Shown here piece after piece: positions 44,865 through 56,304 of a stretch of DNA of 64,000 nucleotides (position 1 is the stretch's first letter; every line of letters begins with the position of its first letter). This DNA is from Noviherbaspirillum cavernae (lineage in GTDB: Bacteria > Pseudomonadota > Gammaproteobacteria > Burkholderiales > Burkholderiaceae_D). The notes under the pieces were generated by a model. The model saw nothing but the letters and a program-made list of their open reading frames with translations, was not told where the DNA came from and searched no databases. Made by a program: the position numbers and the translations under genes. The stretch spans positions 3,720,001 through 3,784,000 of the forward strand of contig NZ_QYUN01000002.1 in assembly GCF_003590875.1 (NCBI RefSeq), written 5' to 3'.

Positions 44865-44892
44865 GTCATTCCGAACGCATGTGAGGAATCTC
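44865..44892 (+). repeat. Solo copy of GTCATTCCGAACGC repeat
   Basis: Identical over 28 bases to the left arm at 41593-41620. Here it is a single arm without its inverted partner, between the MocR regulator and the chemotaxis receptor. Confidence 0.8.
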
Positions 44893-45067
44893 GAACGTCG
44901 ACGCCGCGCAGGCGATCGGCGCACCTCAAGATTTCGCTTGTCGCGCCGATAAATCCGAAGAGTGCGTTTTCGCCATGAGCCACCCGCAGATAGTTGACCA
45001 TCGGTGGCAGGCGGATCCGCAACCATCCGTATCAGTTCAGACTCACCCAGCTTCGGAAGCAGATGAC

Positions 45068-46549
45068 ATGACTCACCCTTCGATTCACACAACGCCCCAC
45101 CAGCAACCCTCGCCGCTGCATGCGATTTGGCGCACGGCAGACGCACTGTTTCTCATCACACTGATCGCATCCGGCATGCTGGCGCTGGCGATCGGTTATC
45201 AATATGGCAGCTTCGCGCTGGGCGCCGCCGTCGCGTTCGGCTTGATCGCACTGGGCGCGGCGGCCTTCGTCGTCGCGCGCGGCACGCTGACCTCGTGCCT
45301 TGCGCTCGCCTTCTGCAATGTGGCCATGGTTGCGCTGCACATCCAGCTCGGACGCGGCACCGAGGAATTCCACTTCGGCGTGTTCGTGCTGCTGGCGCTG
45401 ATGCTGGCCTATCGCGACTGGCGGCCGGTGCTGTTCGTCGCCGCGCTGTTTGCCGTGCATCACGTGGCGTTCGACCGGCTGCAGGCGATGGGCATGGGCG
45501 TCTACTGCACGCCGACGCCGGACTTTTTCAAGATGCTGGTGCATGCCTCTTACGTCATCGTGCAGACCGGCGTGGAACTGGCGATCGCGCGCTACATGCA
45601 CAACTCGACGCTGCAGGGCGCGGAACTGACGGCGATCGTCGCGGTGCTCAACCGCGACCGGCACATCGCGCTCAACGTCGAACATGTGGCGGTCGAAACG
45701 GCAGGCGGCCGCGCGCTGAAAGACGCAATCCTGAAGGTGAAAGGCGCGATGGAGAACATCACCGACACCAGTCACAACATTGAAAGCGCGGTGGCGGAAA
45801 TCGCCTCCGGCAACGAGAACCTGGCGCAGCGCACCGAGCAAACCTCGGCCAGCCTGCAGCAGGTCGCCATGTCGATCGGCACCATCACGCAGAACGTGAC
45901 GCAATCGGCGGCAGCCGCCTCGCAGGCCGATGCGCTGTCGCGCTCGGCCTCGCTTGCCGCGCATGGCGGCGCGGATGTCGTGCACCAGGTGGTGGAAACC
46001 ATCCACGGCATCCAGGCCAGCTCGAAACACATCGCAGACATCACCAGCCTGATCGACGGCATCGCGTTCCAGACCAACCTGCTGGCGCTGAATGCCGCGG
46101 TCGAGGCCGCACGCGCCGGCGAACAGGGGCGCGGCTTCGCAGTCGTCGCGGCAGAAGTGCGCAACCTGGCGCAACGCTCGGCCGAAGCCGCCCGCGAAAT
46201 CCAGGCCGTGATCAGCAACTCGCTGTCCCGCATCGACGAAGGTGCGCGGCTCGCGACCAGCGCCGGCGCGTCGATGGACAGCATCGTCGATTCGGTGAAG
46301 AAGGTGGAGAGCATCCTGCATGACATCGTCCACGCGGCGCAGCGTCAGAGCGAAGGCGTCAACGACATCAACAGCGCGGTGCTGCAATTGGATGCGAACG
46401 CGCAGAAGGATTCGACGACGGTCGACGAGCTGGCGGCCGTCGCGATGCACCTGCGCGAGCACGCGCACGCCCTGTCGGCATCGATCGACAGCTTCGATAT
46501 CGGCAGTCGTGCGAGCGGTGCGAGAAACGCCGTTTTGCTGGCGGCATAG
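45068..46549 (+). CDS. Methyl-accepting chemotaxis protein
   Basis: 493 residues. The N-terminal half has about six hydrophobic helices (residues ~20-185) and no large periplasmic loop, so the ligand is probably sensed in the membrane or cytoplasm. The signalling half has [16 protein letters not shown] and the hairpin tip [40 protein letters not shown]. No CheR-docking pentapeptide (NWETF-like) is seen at the C-terminus. ATG 45068 was preferred over an upstream in-frame ATG because the earlier part is low in coding character. Confidence 0.92.
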   Translation: MTHPSIHTTPHQQPSPLHAIWRTADALFLITLIASGMLALAIGYQYGSFALGAAVAFGLIALGAAAFVVARGTLTSCLALAFCNVAMVALHIQLGRGTEEFHFGVFVLLALMLAYRDWRPVLFVAALFAVHHVAFDRLQAMGMGVYCTPTPDFFKMLVHASYVIVQTGVELAIARYMHNSTLQGAELTAIVAVLNRDRHIALNVEHVAVETAGGRALKDAILKVKGAMENITDTSHNIESAVAEIASGNENLAQRTEQTSASLQQVAMSIGTITQNVTQSAAAASQADALSRSASLAAHGGADVVHQVVETIHGIQASSKHIADITSLIDGIAFQTNLLALNAAVEAARAGEQGRGFAVVAAEVRNLAQRSAEAAREIQAVISNSLSRIDEGARLATSAGASMDSIVDSVKKVESILHDIVHAAQRQSEGVNDINSAVLQLDANAQKDSTTVDELAAVAMHLREHAHALSASIDSFDIGSRASGARNAVLLAA

Positions 46550-46597
46550 ACGGATTGCGCAGGGTCCGGCCGCACGGCGCACCGGCCCTGCCCGCTT

Positions 46598-47449
46598 TCA
46601 TTTCACGTCAAACAATTCCATCCCGTTGCGGTAGGCGATGCGCTCCGCGACATCGCGCGGCAACGCCGACAGCATGCGCCGGTAAAACGCCGCCATCTCC
46701 TCCACCTGGCCCCAGCGCGGCGTGATCCAGGTATCGGTGCCGACCACGAAGCGGCTCGGATAGCGCAGCATCAGCTGCTTCCAGCGCGGACTGAGCGCGC
46801 CGTCCTGTTCCACGTCTGAACGGTAGGACAGTTCGCCGACGATGGTCGGATGCTGCGCGAACATCTGCTCCACCTTGTCGAGCGGCGTGGTCATGCCGGT
46901 ATGCGCCCAGATCAGCTTGACGCCCGGCGCGTGGCGCAGGATGCGCTCGACCGCGTCCGCATCGGCGTGCGCATGCAGCCACAGGCCGCGCTCCCTCGCG
47001 AGGCGGGCGATCTTCGCCACATAGGGTGCGTCGGCGTCGGCGCCGAAGATGTGGAATTCGCCGATGCCGCGATAGATGCCGCGCTGCAGCTCCTTCTCGA
47101 CAAGGGCCTCGACGCCGCTGTTGCTGAACCAGTCGTAGCGGTCCGGCTGCACGCGATAGGGCCGCAGGAAGGGCACGATGGTGATGTCGGGCGCGTGCTG
47201 CGCGATGAGATCGAGCGTGCCGTCGTTCGGCCGGCTGGTGGCGAGCACGGCGCGGATGCCGGCCTTGCGCCAGAGTGCGATGACCTGCTGCGGCGACAGC
47301 AGCGAGCGTGCCTCGACGTTGTAGTGCATGTGCGCGTCGAACAGCGGCAGAGGCGGCAGTTTGTCGGGTTGCGGCTGGCCCTGCGCGAACGTGCATGTGG
47401 CGAACGCCGCCAGCGCGGCCAGTGCGGCGGCGATGCGCCGGCGCATCAT
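46598..47449 (-). CDS. Secreted amidohydrolase (amidohydrolase-2 family)
   Basis: 283 residues with a signal peptide (RRRIAAALAALAAFATCTFA). The TIM-barrel metal site has FDAHMHYN, the central WLHAHADAD and IWAHTGMT, and GTDTWITPRW. The substrate is unknown; the family includes decarboxylases and lactonases. It starts ATGATG with the first ATG overlapping the stop of the Vgb-like gene by four bases (ATGA), so the two are coupled. Both are predicted to be periplasmic. Confidence 0.85.
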   Translation of the reverse strand: MMRRRIAAALAALAAFATCTFAQGQPQPDKLPPLPLFDAHMHYNVEARSLLSPQQVIALWRKAGIRAVLATSRPNDGTLDLIAQHAPDITIVPFLRPYRVQPDRYDWFSNSGVEALVEKELQRGIYRGIGEFHIFGADADAPYVAKIARLARERGLWLHAHADADAVERILRHAPGVKLIWAHTGMTTPLDKVEQMFAQHPTIVGELSYRSDVEQDGALSPRWKQLMLRYPSRFVVGTDTWITPRWGQVEEMAAFYRRMLSALPRDVAERIAYRNGMELFDVK

Positions 47450-48432
47450 TGCACCACTCCGAGCTTGCCGCTGTGACTGCCCATGTACCACAACCGCCCC
47501 TTCGCATCGACGATCATCTTGCGTATCCCCTCGTTTTTGGTCGGCAATTCAAACACGCGGAATTTCTCCGTGGCCGGATCGAACAGCGTCACCGTATCCG
47601 TGCCGATTTCGTTGGCCCATACCTTGCCCGCGCCGTCGAGCGTGACCGCATACGGATTGGCGCGCGGGCCGGCGGGCATGTCGAAGCTCTTGATGAGTTT
47701 CGCGGTTCGGGCATCAATGTGACTCAGCTTGCCGTCGCCGTAGCGCACCACCCACAGGGTGTTGTCGGGCGCGGCGGCGATGCGGCGCGGCATCGAGCCG
47801 CTGCCGAGGTCGATCTCGCTCACCGCGCCGGATTTCGCATCGATGCGGCCGACGCGCTGGCCGCTGGCCTGGCAGAACCAGATGTTGCCGTCGCGATCCA
47901 TCGCCAGCCCGTACGGGCCGTCGCGCGAGCCGTATTCCGTCATTTTTTTACTGCTGCGGTCGTAGCGCGTGACCTTGTTGGCCGATTGATTGGTAAACCA
48001 CAAGGCGTCGCGGCCGTCGAAGATGATGGTGTGCGGGCTGCCGCCGGACGGCGTCTTGTGCGCCACCATCTGCCCGGGCCGGCCTTTGTCGAACGGGATT
48101 TCGAGCAGCGTGCCATTGCCGTTGCCGGTCATCCACACCGTGCCTTTTTCATCGACCACCAGACCGTGCGGCCGCGTGCCCGGCGGCAGATCCCACTCGT
48201 CGAATTTTTCCGAGACGGGATCGAAACGCGCCAGCTTGTTGCCGTGCATGACGGCAATGTAGATCATGCCGTCGGGCGCGGCGGCCGGATCGCGCGCGAA
48301 TTTCGGCGTGGGCACCGGCCATTCCGACACCTTGCCGGTGGGCTGCGAGATGCCGGGAGTCACGGTGTAGTTCGAACCGCCGGCCTGCGCCAGTGCGGGA
48401 AGCAGGATCAATAGCGGCAGCAGGATTCGCAT
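47446..48432 (-). CDS. Secreted Vgb-like (virginiamycin B lyase-type) beta-propeller
   Basis: 328 residues with a signal peptide (ILLPLLILLPALAQA). Six or seven repeats of a DG-x-hydrophobic-W pattern are seen (PDGMIYIAV, EKGTVWMTG, RDALWFTN, RDGNIWFCQ, DNTLWVV, GKVWANE, KGRLWYMG), the NHL/streptogramin-lyase propeller. Cyclic peptide lyase activity is only one possibility. GGAGCGAACC sits before ATG 48432. It is the first gene of a two-gene unit with the amidohydrolase. Confidence 0.85.
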   Translation of the reverse strand: MRILLPLLILLPALAQAGGSNYTVTPGISQPTGKVSEWPVPTPKFARDPAAAPDGMIYIAVMHGNKLARFDPVSEKFDEWDLPPGTRPHGLVVDEKGTVWMTGNGNGTLLEIPFDKGRPGQMVAHKTPSGGSPHTIIFDGRDALWFTNQSANKVTRYDRSSKKMTEYGSRDGPYGLAMDRDGNIWFCQASGQRVGRIDAKSGAVSEIDLGSGSMPRRIAAAPDNTLWVVRYGDGKLSHIDARTAKLIKSFDMPAGPRANPYAVTLDGAGKVWANEIGTDTVTLFDPATEKFRVFELPTKNEGIRKMIVDAKGRLWYMGSHSGKLGVVQ

Positions 48433-48583
48433 GGTTCGCTCCTTTCGGGGAAGTCCTATTCTGGCGCAGGCGAGGAACGATTGCACGCGGATTGCACCTC
48501 CCTCCGGACCATGCGCAAAGTGGCATAATCCGCAAGTCGCGAAAGACTACCCTTCCGCCTGAATCCCCGAAGAACGCCCAGCC

Positions 48584-49819
48584 ATGACCAACGACAGCCA
48601 GACGCCGATTGCCGGACTGAATTTTCTGATCGCAGAAGATGATGAATTCCAGCGCCGCTGGCTCACGATGATGCTCGCGAAACTGGGCGTGCAAAACATC
48701 ATCGAGGCCGACAACGGCCGCACGGCCCTGCGCCTGTTTCAGGACGAGGGCAATGACCAGCGTGCACGGCGCACGATCGACATCGCCTTCATCGATCTGA
48801 ACATGCCGGACATGGATGGCATCGAGCTGGTGCGGCATCTGGCGAAGGGCCATACGCAAACCGCCATCGTCCTCACGACCGCGCTCGGCTCCTCGCTGCT
48901 GTTCTCGGTCGAGACAATGTCGAAGGCGTATGGCATCGACGTGCTCGGCACCTTCGAGAAGCCGGCGACGCCGGAGCTGCTGCAGGAACTCATAGCCAGA
49001 TACCGGCCGCCGCAACGCGCGCGGAGCAAGGTCGACGATGCCCGGCCCGCCTTCACGCCGGACGATATCCGGCAAGGCCTGGAGGCTGCGCAATTCGACG
49101 CCTTTTACCAGCCCAAGGTGGAGCTGGCGACCGGCAAGGTAACCGCGGTGGAAGCGTTCGCGCGCTGGCGTCATCCGCAGCACGGCATCGTGCCGCCGTC
49201 GGCCTTCATCCCGGTGCTGGAAGCGGGCGGCGACATGGAAGCCCTGACCTGGCTCATCATCGAACGCGCGGTCGCCGCCTGCCGCGCATGGCATGACATC
49301 GGCCTGCCGCTGTCAGTATCGATCAACCTGTCGGCCACCGCGCTCGCCGAGACGGGTCTTGCCGAAAGGATTCTCGCGCACATCGAGCAGCACAAACTTG
49401 ACACGCAATACATCACTTTCGAGATCACCGAGTTGATCGCGATGACGGACGTGCCGGTGTGCCTGGAGAACCTGGCGCGGCTGCGCATGAAGGGCTTCGG
49501 CCTGTCGGTGGACGACTACGGCACCAGCCACTCCAACATGCAGCAATTGCTGCGCATCCCCTTCCTCGACCTGAAGATCGACCGCTCCTTCGTCGCCGGC
49601 GCGTCGCACAACCGCGAACTGCGCATCGCCTTGCGCTCGAGCCTGGAGCTGGCGCGCAAGCTGCACCGCAACTCGGTCGCGGTGGGTGTGGAAACGCGCG
49701 ACGACTGGGACTTGTTGCGCGACATGGGATGCACCTATGCACAGGGTTATTACATCGCACGGCCGATGGAGCGCGATGCCATTCCCGCCTGGATCAAGGA
49801 GTGGTCGCACTTCTTTTGA
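48584..49819 (+). CDS. Response regulator with EAL c-di-GMP phosphodiesterase domain
   Basis: 411 residues. Receiver domain 12-140 with the acidic pair AEDDE, phosphoacceptor Asp in FIDLNMPDMDG, and EKPAT. EAL domain ~160-405 with AVEAFARWRHP (EAL is EAF), SINLSA, TFEITELIA, VDDYGTSHSN, DLKIDRSFV, VGVETRDDW and AQGYYIARPM. The metal-binding acidic residues are mostly kept, but the loop-6 motif DDFGTGYSS is DDYGTSHSN and AEGVE is VGVE. Activity may be reduced. No partner kinase is beside it. It probably couples a phosphorelay to c-di-GMP turnover. Confidence 0.92.
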   Translation: MTNDSQTPIAGLNFLIAEDDEFQRRWLTMMLAKLGVQNIIEADNGRTALRLFQDEGNDQRARRTIDIAFIDLNMPDMDGIELVRHLAKGHTQTAIVLTTALGSSLLFSVETMSKAYGIDVLGTFEKPATPELLQELIARYRPPQRARSKVDDARPAFTPDDIRQGLEAAQFDAFYQPKVELATGKVTAVEAFARWRHPQHGIVPPSAFIPVLEAGGDMEALTWLIIERAVAACRAWHDIGLPLSVSINLSATALAETGLAERILAHIEQHKLDTQYITFEITELIAMTDVPVCLENLARLRMKGFGLSVDDYGTSHSNMQQLLRIPFLDLKIDRSFVAGASHNRELRIALRSSLELARKLHRNSVAVGVETRDDWDLLRDMGCTYAQGYYIARPMERDAIPAWIKEWSHFF

Positions 49820-49960
49820 CGCCACGCATTCTTCCCTGACGCCAATGCGCGGATGCAATGCATGCGATCGGTGCCGCATGACCCGATTACCCTCCATTCG
49901 CCGCATATCGCGCTACACTGTCTGAATGCGCTTTCAACCAATCTCCCTCATGCAGTGCCC

Positions 49961-50440
49961 ATGAAATTTTCCCACCTGATCGAAATCAACGACCCGCTCA
50001 ACCCTCTGATCGAACGTCTGTCGCGCGGACAGCTGTGGCGCGGGCTGGTACTGCGGGCGGAAAAACCGAAGGCCTTCGTGCCGTGGCTGGATCGCTGCAA
50101 CATTCTCGATCGTGCCGAGGCATCGATTTCGCGCGAGTTGCACTACGGCGAGTTGATCGTGCACGACCGCGTCACCTTCTTGCCGCAGGAACAGGTGCGT
50201 TACCACGTGCCGCAGCAGAAGGACATTCCGGAATCGACGCTGACCATGACGATCGAGGAGCCGGAGCCCGACATCCTGTTCGTGCGCTTCGAATATGACG
50301 ACGGCGCCAGCGAATCAGCCGATACGGCCGACGCGTTTTACAACGAGTTCCGGCGCACCGCCTACCAGGAATCCGATATCGATACGATCCGCACCATCAG
50401 GCAGATGGCGGCAGAGGGAGTGCTTGGCGAAGCGCAATAA
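49961..50440 (+). CDS. DUF1857/AtaL-like SRPBCC protein
   Basis: 159 residues. MKFSHLIEINDPLNPLIERL, LWRGLVLRAEKPKAFVPWLD and a C-terminal helix (ADAFYNEFRRTAYQESDID) match DUF1857. The family has a START-like cavity and an unknown ligand. ATG 49961 was chosen for its position after the AT-rich spacer and because the family starts at this motif. Confidence 0.82.
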   Translation: MKFSHLIEINDPLNPLIERLSRGQLWRGLVLRAEKPKAFVPWLDRCNILDRAEASISRELHYGELIVHDRVTFLPQEQVRYHVPQQKDIPESTLTMTIEEPEPDILFVRFEYDDGASESADTADAFYNEFRRTAYQESDIDTIRTIRQMAAEGVLGEAQ

Positions 50441-50511
50441 AAACGCCCCCGGCCACCCGTGCGCGCGACGACAAGCGGCCGGACCTCGCCCGGCGCTTGC
50501 CCGCAATCAAG

Positions 50512-51345
50512 TCAATGCCGGATGCTGTCCTTCACCCGCTGCGCGCCATAGCGCACCGCATCCTTCACCTTGTCCCATGTGCTGCCCGGATGGCTGGATT
50601 CCCAGTCGTTGCGCAGATCCGGTTCCACATCTTCCCAGCGATAGCTTTTGAAGCGCTCGGTAGCGGAGAGCGTCGTGCCATAGCGATAGGCGGCGTCATA
50701 GTCCTCGTAGCGGCCGCCCGATTGCCCATACGCGCTTTGCCAGTGACGGCGGAAGTCGGCATCGTCGTCATCGATGGACCCGATTGACGGGTCGTACGCC
50801 GGCGTTTCGCCAGCGCGCTGGTATACCTGCACACCGGCGCGCGGCTGACCGGCTTGCCCGCGGTTCTGCTGCATGTTCACCATCGAGTCGGAATCGCGGC
50901 TTTGCGCATAGCTGGCGCGCTCCTTGAGAACATCCTCCTCGCTCATGACGGGAATGGAATCGTCATAACCGCTCCAGCCCTGGCTCCTCCAGAACGTGGA
51001 ACGCTCCTCGATATCGACCGGATCGTAACGGTTCATGATCTCCGTCGCGCGATCGCGCTGCTCGTCGAGCTCGGCGTTGACCGTCAGCACGCAGCTGCCG
51101 CGCCGCACCGCTTCCATGTAGGCATCCCGCTGCGGGTGCTTTTCCTCCATCCCGAACAAACTGCGGAAGAAATGGCCGATGCGCGATTCATGCGGCTCGC
51201 TGCCGCTTGCCGTGGCCGCTACCGACATCTCCTGCTCCGGATTCAGCTGCACGTCGTCGGGCGCGAATCCCGAAGACAGCAATTCGTTCATGGCATTTTG
51301 TGCCTGCGTATAGCTGTCATACACGCCAATTACGGTATTTCCCAT
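50512..51345 (-). CDS. Stress-related hydrophilic protein with YflT-like N-terminus
   Basis: 277 residues. The first ~110 residues (VIGVYDSYTQAQNAMNELLS and RRGSCVLTVNAELDEQRDRA) fit the YflT/general-stress alpha-beta fold. The C-terminal half is highly acidic, Gly/Tyr/Asp-rich and contains FRRHWQSAYGQSGGRYEDYD and YRWEDVEPDLRNDWESSHPG. No catalytic motif is seen. Such proteins appear in Burkholderiales stress islands; exact function unknown. Confidence 0.75.
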   Translation of the reverse strand: MGNTVIGVYDSYTQAQNAMNELLSSGFAPDDVQLNPEQEMSVAATASGSEPHESRIGHFFRSLFGMEEKHPQRDAYMEAVRRGSCVLTVNAELDEQRDRATEIMNRYDPVDIEERSTFWRSQGWSGYDDSIPVMSEEDVLKERASYAQSRDSDSMVNMQQNRGQAGQPRAGVQVYQRAGETPAYDPSIGSIDDDDADFRRHWQSAYGQSGGRYEDYDAAYRYGTTLSATERFKSYRWEDVEPDLRNDWESSHPGSTWDKVKDAVRYGAQRVKDSIRH

Positions 51346-51743
51346 GATTCACCTCCGAGGTTGCGGTACGTGATCGCGAGACTTGCGCATCCGAATGCTT
51401 GTGAGCAAACCGCAGCGCACTCTCGCGGCTTTCCAGCCGGTGAATATCAACATGACGCATAAGGCATGCCCGCCGTTTTCAGGTTCCTCGACGCGAACCA
51501 TTCGCGGTCCATTGGCGCGACGGGCGATTGGCGGATTCACGACAGCACCGCTGGAAATTTCCCGGTGGAGAGACATGCGCAAGATTACGGCCCCCTGCAG
51601 AACTTACATGGTGGGCGAACGGCCTGTTTCATCGCGATGCAGCGGAGCATGCGATGCGCTCCTCTGGCCTGATGGTGTTGCGGCATGAAAAACGGGCGGA
51701 CGAGCCTGCGCTCGGTCCGCCCGCCGTGAGGTGCCTTACCGGG
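51346..51743. other. Intergenic, nothing recognised
   Basis: 398 bases between two minus-strand genes. Several overlapping open frames exist on the plus strand but have no ribosome site or family pattern. The promoter of the YflT-like gene should be near 51350-51450. Confidence 0.5.
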
Positions 51744-52064
51744 TTATGCCGGGGTCGCCAGCTTGAGTCCGACGATGCCCGCAATGATCAGGCCCACGCT
51801 GATCAGGCGCGCCGCGTTTGCCGGCTCGCCCAGCAGCACAATGCCGAGGATGACAGTGCCGACCGCGCCAACACCGACCCACACTGCGTAGGCCGTGCCG
51901 ACCGGCAATGATTTCATCGCGATGCCCAATAGCACGACGCTCACGGTCATCGCCACTGCAGTACCGACGCTGGGCCACAGACGCGTGAAGCCTTCCGTGT
52001 ATTTCAGGCCGATCGCCCAGACGATTTCGCAGAGGCCGGCAATGAGAAGAATGAGCCAGGACAT
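51744..52064 (-). CDS. sugE: SMR-family guanidinium exporter SugE/Gdx
   Basis: 106 residues, four transmembrane helices. The essential Glu13 is in [20 protein letters not shown], and [20 protein letters not shown] is the SMR loop. The length and WAIGLK stretch place it in the SugE/Gdx subgroup, which exports guanidinium, not in the polyaromatic-drug EmrE subgroup. A guanidine-II riboswitch lies immediately upstream, which supports this. AAAGGA is six bases before the ATG. Confidence 0.95.
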   Translation of the reverse strand: MSWLILLIAGLCEIVWAIGLKYTEGFTRLWPSVGTAVAMTVSVVLLGIAMKSLPVGTAYAVWVGVGAVGTVILGIVLLGEPANAARLISVGLIIAGIVGLKLATPA

Positions 52065-52084
52065 GGTTTTTCCTTTCCAGAAAG

Positions 52085-52127
52085 CGGGCCGTCCCGATTG
52101 TCGTTGGAGCGGTGAGGTCGTCCCCAC
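52085..52127 (-). promoter_or_regulatory. Guanidine-II riboswitch (mini-ykkC)
   Basis: On the minus strand two small hairpins occur in the leader of sugE: GTGGGG-ACGA-CCTCAC and CGGG-ACGG-CCCG, 15 bases apart. Both loops are ACGR closed by G-C pairs, the defining features of the guanidine-II class. The second hairpin ends eight bases before the AAAGGA ribosome site, so ligand binding can free translation. Confidence 0.88.
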
Positions 52128-52310
52128 TTCCTGATGGAGTGCGCGTGCGTCTGCTGTAGAGCCGCCGGCGCGGAATACTGTAGCGCAAAACCGCAATGTT
52201 TGCCGGGACAGCGGTGACCGCAAATTGTCATTTCGCACAAGAAAGGCTCCTGCTTCGGCATGGCAGGCGCGCAGTGCATGCAAGACATGCATTGCACTTT
52301 TTGCACGCTC

Positions 52311-54350
<2,040 letters not shown>

Positions 54351-54384
54351 GAACCTAAAGTAGTTGTTGAAATAGTGAGCTAAA

Positions 54385-54635
54385 TAGCGGTTTCATAAGC
54401 GCTTTTTCCACTATCCACAAATCCTGTGGATAACTTTGTGGACAAGCACCTCTTGACAGTCGGAAAGCCTTGAACTGGCGCGGTTTCCAATAAATTGCTT
54501 ATTCGAAAAGCAAAAATAATTCCGTTTAAAATCAATGAGTTATAAAATTCGAATATCCGCACAGAAAAATTTTTATGGCGAACTTATGGTTGCGGGCAAG
54601 TTTTCGCAGCATCTATTGTTTGTGAATAAGTTGTG
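54385..54635 (+). repeat. DnaA-box repeat, copy 1
   Basis: It opens GCGGTTTCATAAGCGCTTTT, then ATCCACAAATCCTGTGGATA. Two DnaA boxes 196 bases apart flank an AT-rich core (AAAATAATTCCGTTTAAAAT). Copy 2 starts 443 bases later. Confidence 0.72.
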
Positions 54636-54824
54636 CCGCAGAACTTCAAAAATGTGTCACTTGGGGACATTTTTCGTCCGCCAGCCGTCGCAAATTGTAT
54701 CGTTCACGCAATGCAGTTTTCGCAAGTTCGACCCAGTATTTCCGTCGAAGTCAAGCGACCCACCTACCCTTCTGCAAGCGGCATGTGCTTGCAGAACTTG
54801 AGACGATTTTTCATGAAATGCGCT

Positions 54825-55070
54825 AACTCCGCGTTTCATAAGCTTTTTTTCAGCTATCCACAAATGCTGTGGATAACTTTGTGGACAACAGCCTCTTGAC
54901 AGCGCCAGAGCCTTGATTTGACGCGGGTTTCAATAAACTGCCAATCCGACAAGCAAAAAACAAGTCTTTTTAAATCAAGGAGTTACAGATATTGCTCGAG
55001 GAAAGAAAATTTATTTTGCGAAATATTTTTGTTGCTGCGCACAAGCCCGCCATATGTGAATAAAGTTCCG
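54825..55070 (+). repeat. DnaA-box repeat, copy 2
   Basis: It opens GCGTTTCATAAGCTTTTTTT, then ATCCACAAATGCTGTGGATA, keeps CTCTTGACAG and ends with TGTGAATAAAGTTCCG. The boxes are 187 bases apart. The boxes are better conserved than the sequence around them, which suggests they are functional. Confidence 0.72.
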
Positions 55071-55126
55071 CCGGCAGCGGAAAATTCATATGCTTGTGCG
55101 CATCACCGGTGCGGCTTGCGCGCCGT

Positions 55127-56212
55127 TCATGCCTTGCGCATGCTGCGGCTGATGTCGTGCACGGCTTCCACCAGCACCGAGACGGCTTCCGGCGGCGTGA
55201 ATTGCGAAATGCCGTGGCCGAGATTGAAGACATGGCCGGTTCCCGCCTGCGGCGTCCCGAACGACGCGAGCACCTTGTTCACCTCGGCACGGATCTGCTC
55301 CGGATTGGCAAACAGCACGACCGGATCGAGATTGCCTTGCAAGGCGACCCGCTCACCCACGCGGGCGCGCGCCTCGCCGAGATTGACGGTCCAGTCCAGC
55401 CCGACCGCGTCGGCGCCGATGTCGGCGATCTGCTCCAGCCACAGGCCGCCGCCCTTGGTGAACACGATGGCCGGAATGCGGACGCCATCCTTTTCACGCT
55501 GGAGCTGCGCCATGACTTCGCGCATGTAGTGCAGCGAGAATTGCTGGTAGGCACCATCGGCCAGCGCGCCACCCCAGGTATCGAAGATCATCACGGCTTG
55601 CGCGCCGGCATCGATCTGCGCATTCAGGTAGGCGGCAACGGCGGCGGCATTGGTTTTCAGAAGGTGATGCATCAAGTCCGGGCGCTTGTAGAGCATCGAC
55701 TTGACGGTGCGGAAGTCGTCGGAGCCGCCGCCTTCCACCATGTAGCAGGCCAGCGTCCACGGGCTGCCGGAAAAGCCGATCAGCGGCACCCGGCCGTTCA
55801 GGGCCGTGCGAATCTGGGTGACGGCATCGAACACATATTGCAGCGTGCCGAGGTCGGGCGCCTGCAGCGCCAGCACGGCTTTTTCATCGCGCAGCGGCCG
55901 CTCGAATTTCGGACCTTCGCCTTCGGCAAAATACAGGCCGAGCCCCATCGCATCGGGCACGGTGAGGATGTCGGAAAACAGGATTGCCGCGTCCAGCGCA
56001 TAGCGGTCGAGCGGCTGCAGCGTGACTTCAGTGGCGTAATCCGGATTCTTGGCGAGGCCGAGGAAGGAGCCGGCGCGCTTGCGCGTCGCATTGTATTCCG
56101 GCAAGTAGCGGCCAGCCTGGCGCATCAGCCACAACGGTGTGTATTCGGTCGGTTGGCGCAGCAGTGCGCGCAGGAAGGTATCGTTCTTGAGGGGGGCGAA
56201 TTTTGATGACAT
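55127..56212 (-). CDS. hemE: Uroporphyrinogen decarboxylase
   Basis: 361 residues, full length. [15 protein letters not shown], the substrate loop [46 protein letters not shown] and [11 protein letters not shown] are family signatures. It removes four carboxyl groups from uroporphyrinogen III in heme synthesis. It is in the conserved atp-hemE-priA neighbourhood. Confidence 0.97.
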   Translation of the reverse strand: MSSKFAPLKNDTFLRALLRQPTEYTPLWLMRQAGRYLPEYNATRKRAGSFLGLAKNPDYATEVTLQPLDRYALDAAILFSDILTVPDAMGLGLYFAEGEGPKFERPLRDEKAVLALQAPDLGTLQYVFDAVTQIRTALNGRVPLIGFSGSPWTLACYMVEGGGSDDFRTVKSMLYKRPDLMHHLLKTNAAAVAAYLNAQIDAGAQAVMIFDTWGGALADGAYQQFSLHYMREVMAQLQREKDGVRIPAIVFTKGGGLWLEQIADIGADAVGLDWTVNLGEARARVGERVALQGNLDPVVLFANPEQIRAEVNKVLASFGTPQAGTGHVFNLGHGISQFTPPEAVSVLVEAVHDISRSMRKA

Positions 56213-56304
56213 GGAGGACTTTCGGTAAGTCCGTCATTATCGCCCATACGTCGGCGCTTTGCGTCGATGCGCAGTCGGCCAGACACATTGCCATCGTGTC
56301 ACGC

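Larger units (their letters stand above)
54351..55126. other. Non-coding duplicated region with DnaA boxes (priA-hemE)
   Basis: 776 bases without a gene. It is made of two diverged copies of a ~240-base unit (about 54385-54635 and 54825-55070). Each copy has CTATCCACAAAT, TGTGGATAACTTTGTGGACA, CCTCTTGACAG, an AT-rich stretch and a second TGTGAATAA site. Four perfect boxes on the same strand match TTATNCACA: 54425-54433, 54621-54629, 54868-54876 and 55055-55063. It also contains the promoter of priA. Confidence 0.78.

Noticed and set aside
51346..51743. Several plus-strand frames such as 51528-51911
   Set aside because: No ribosome site and no family pattern; left as intergenic.
54351..55126. 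Main chromosomal origin (oriC) in the priA-hemE region
   Set aside because: dnaA is not in the window and genes on both sides, including the atp operon, run leftwards, which does not suit divergence from an origin here. Retained only as a DnaA-box region.
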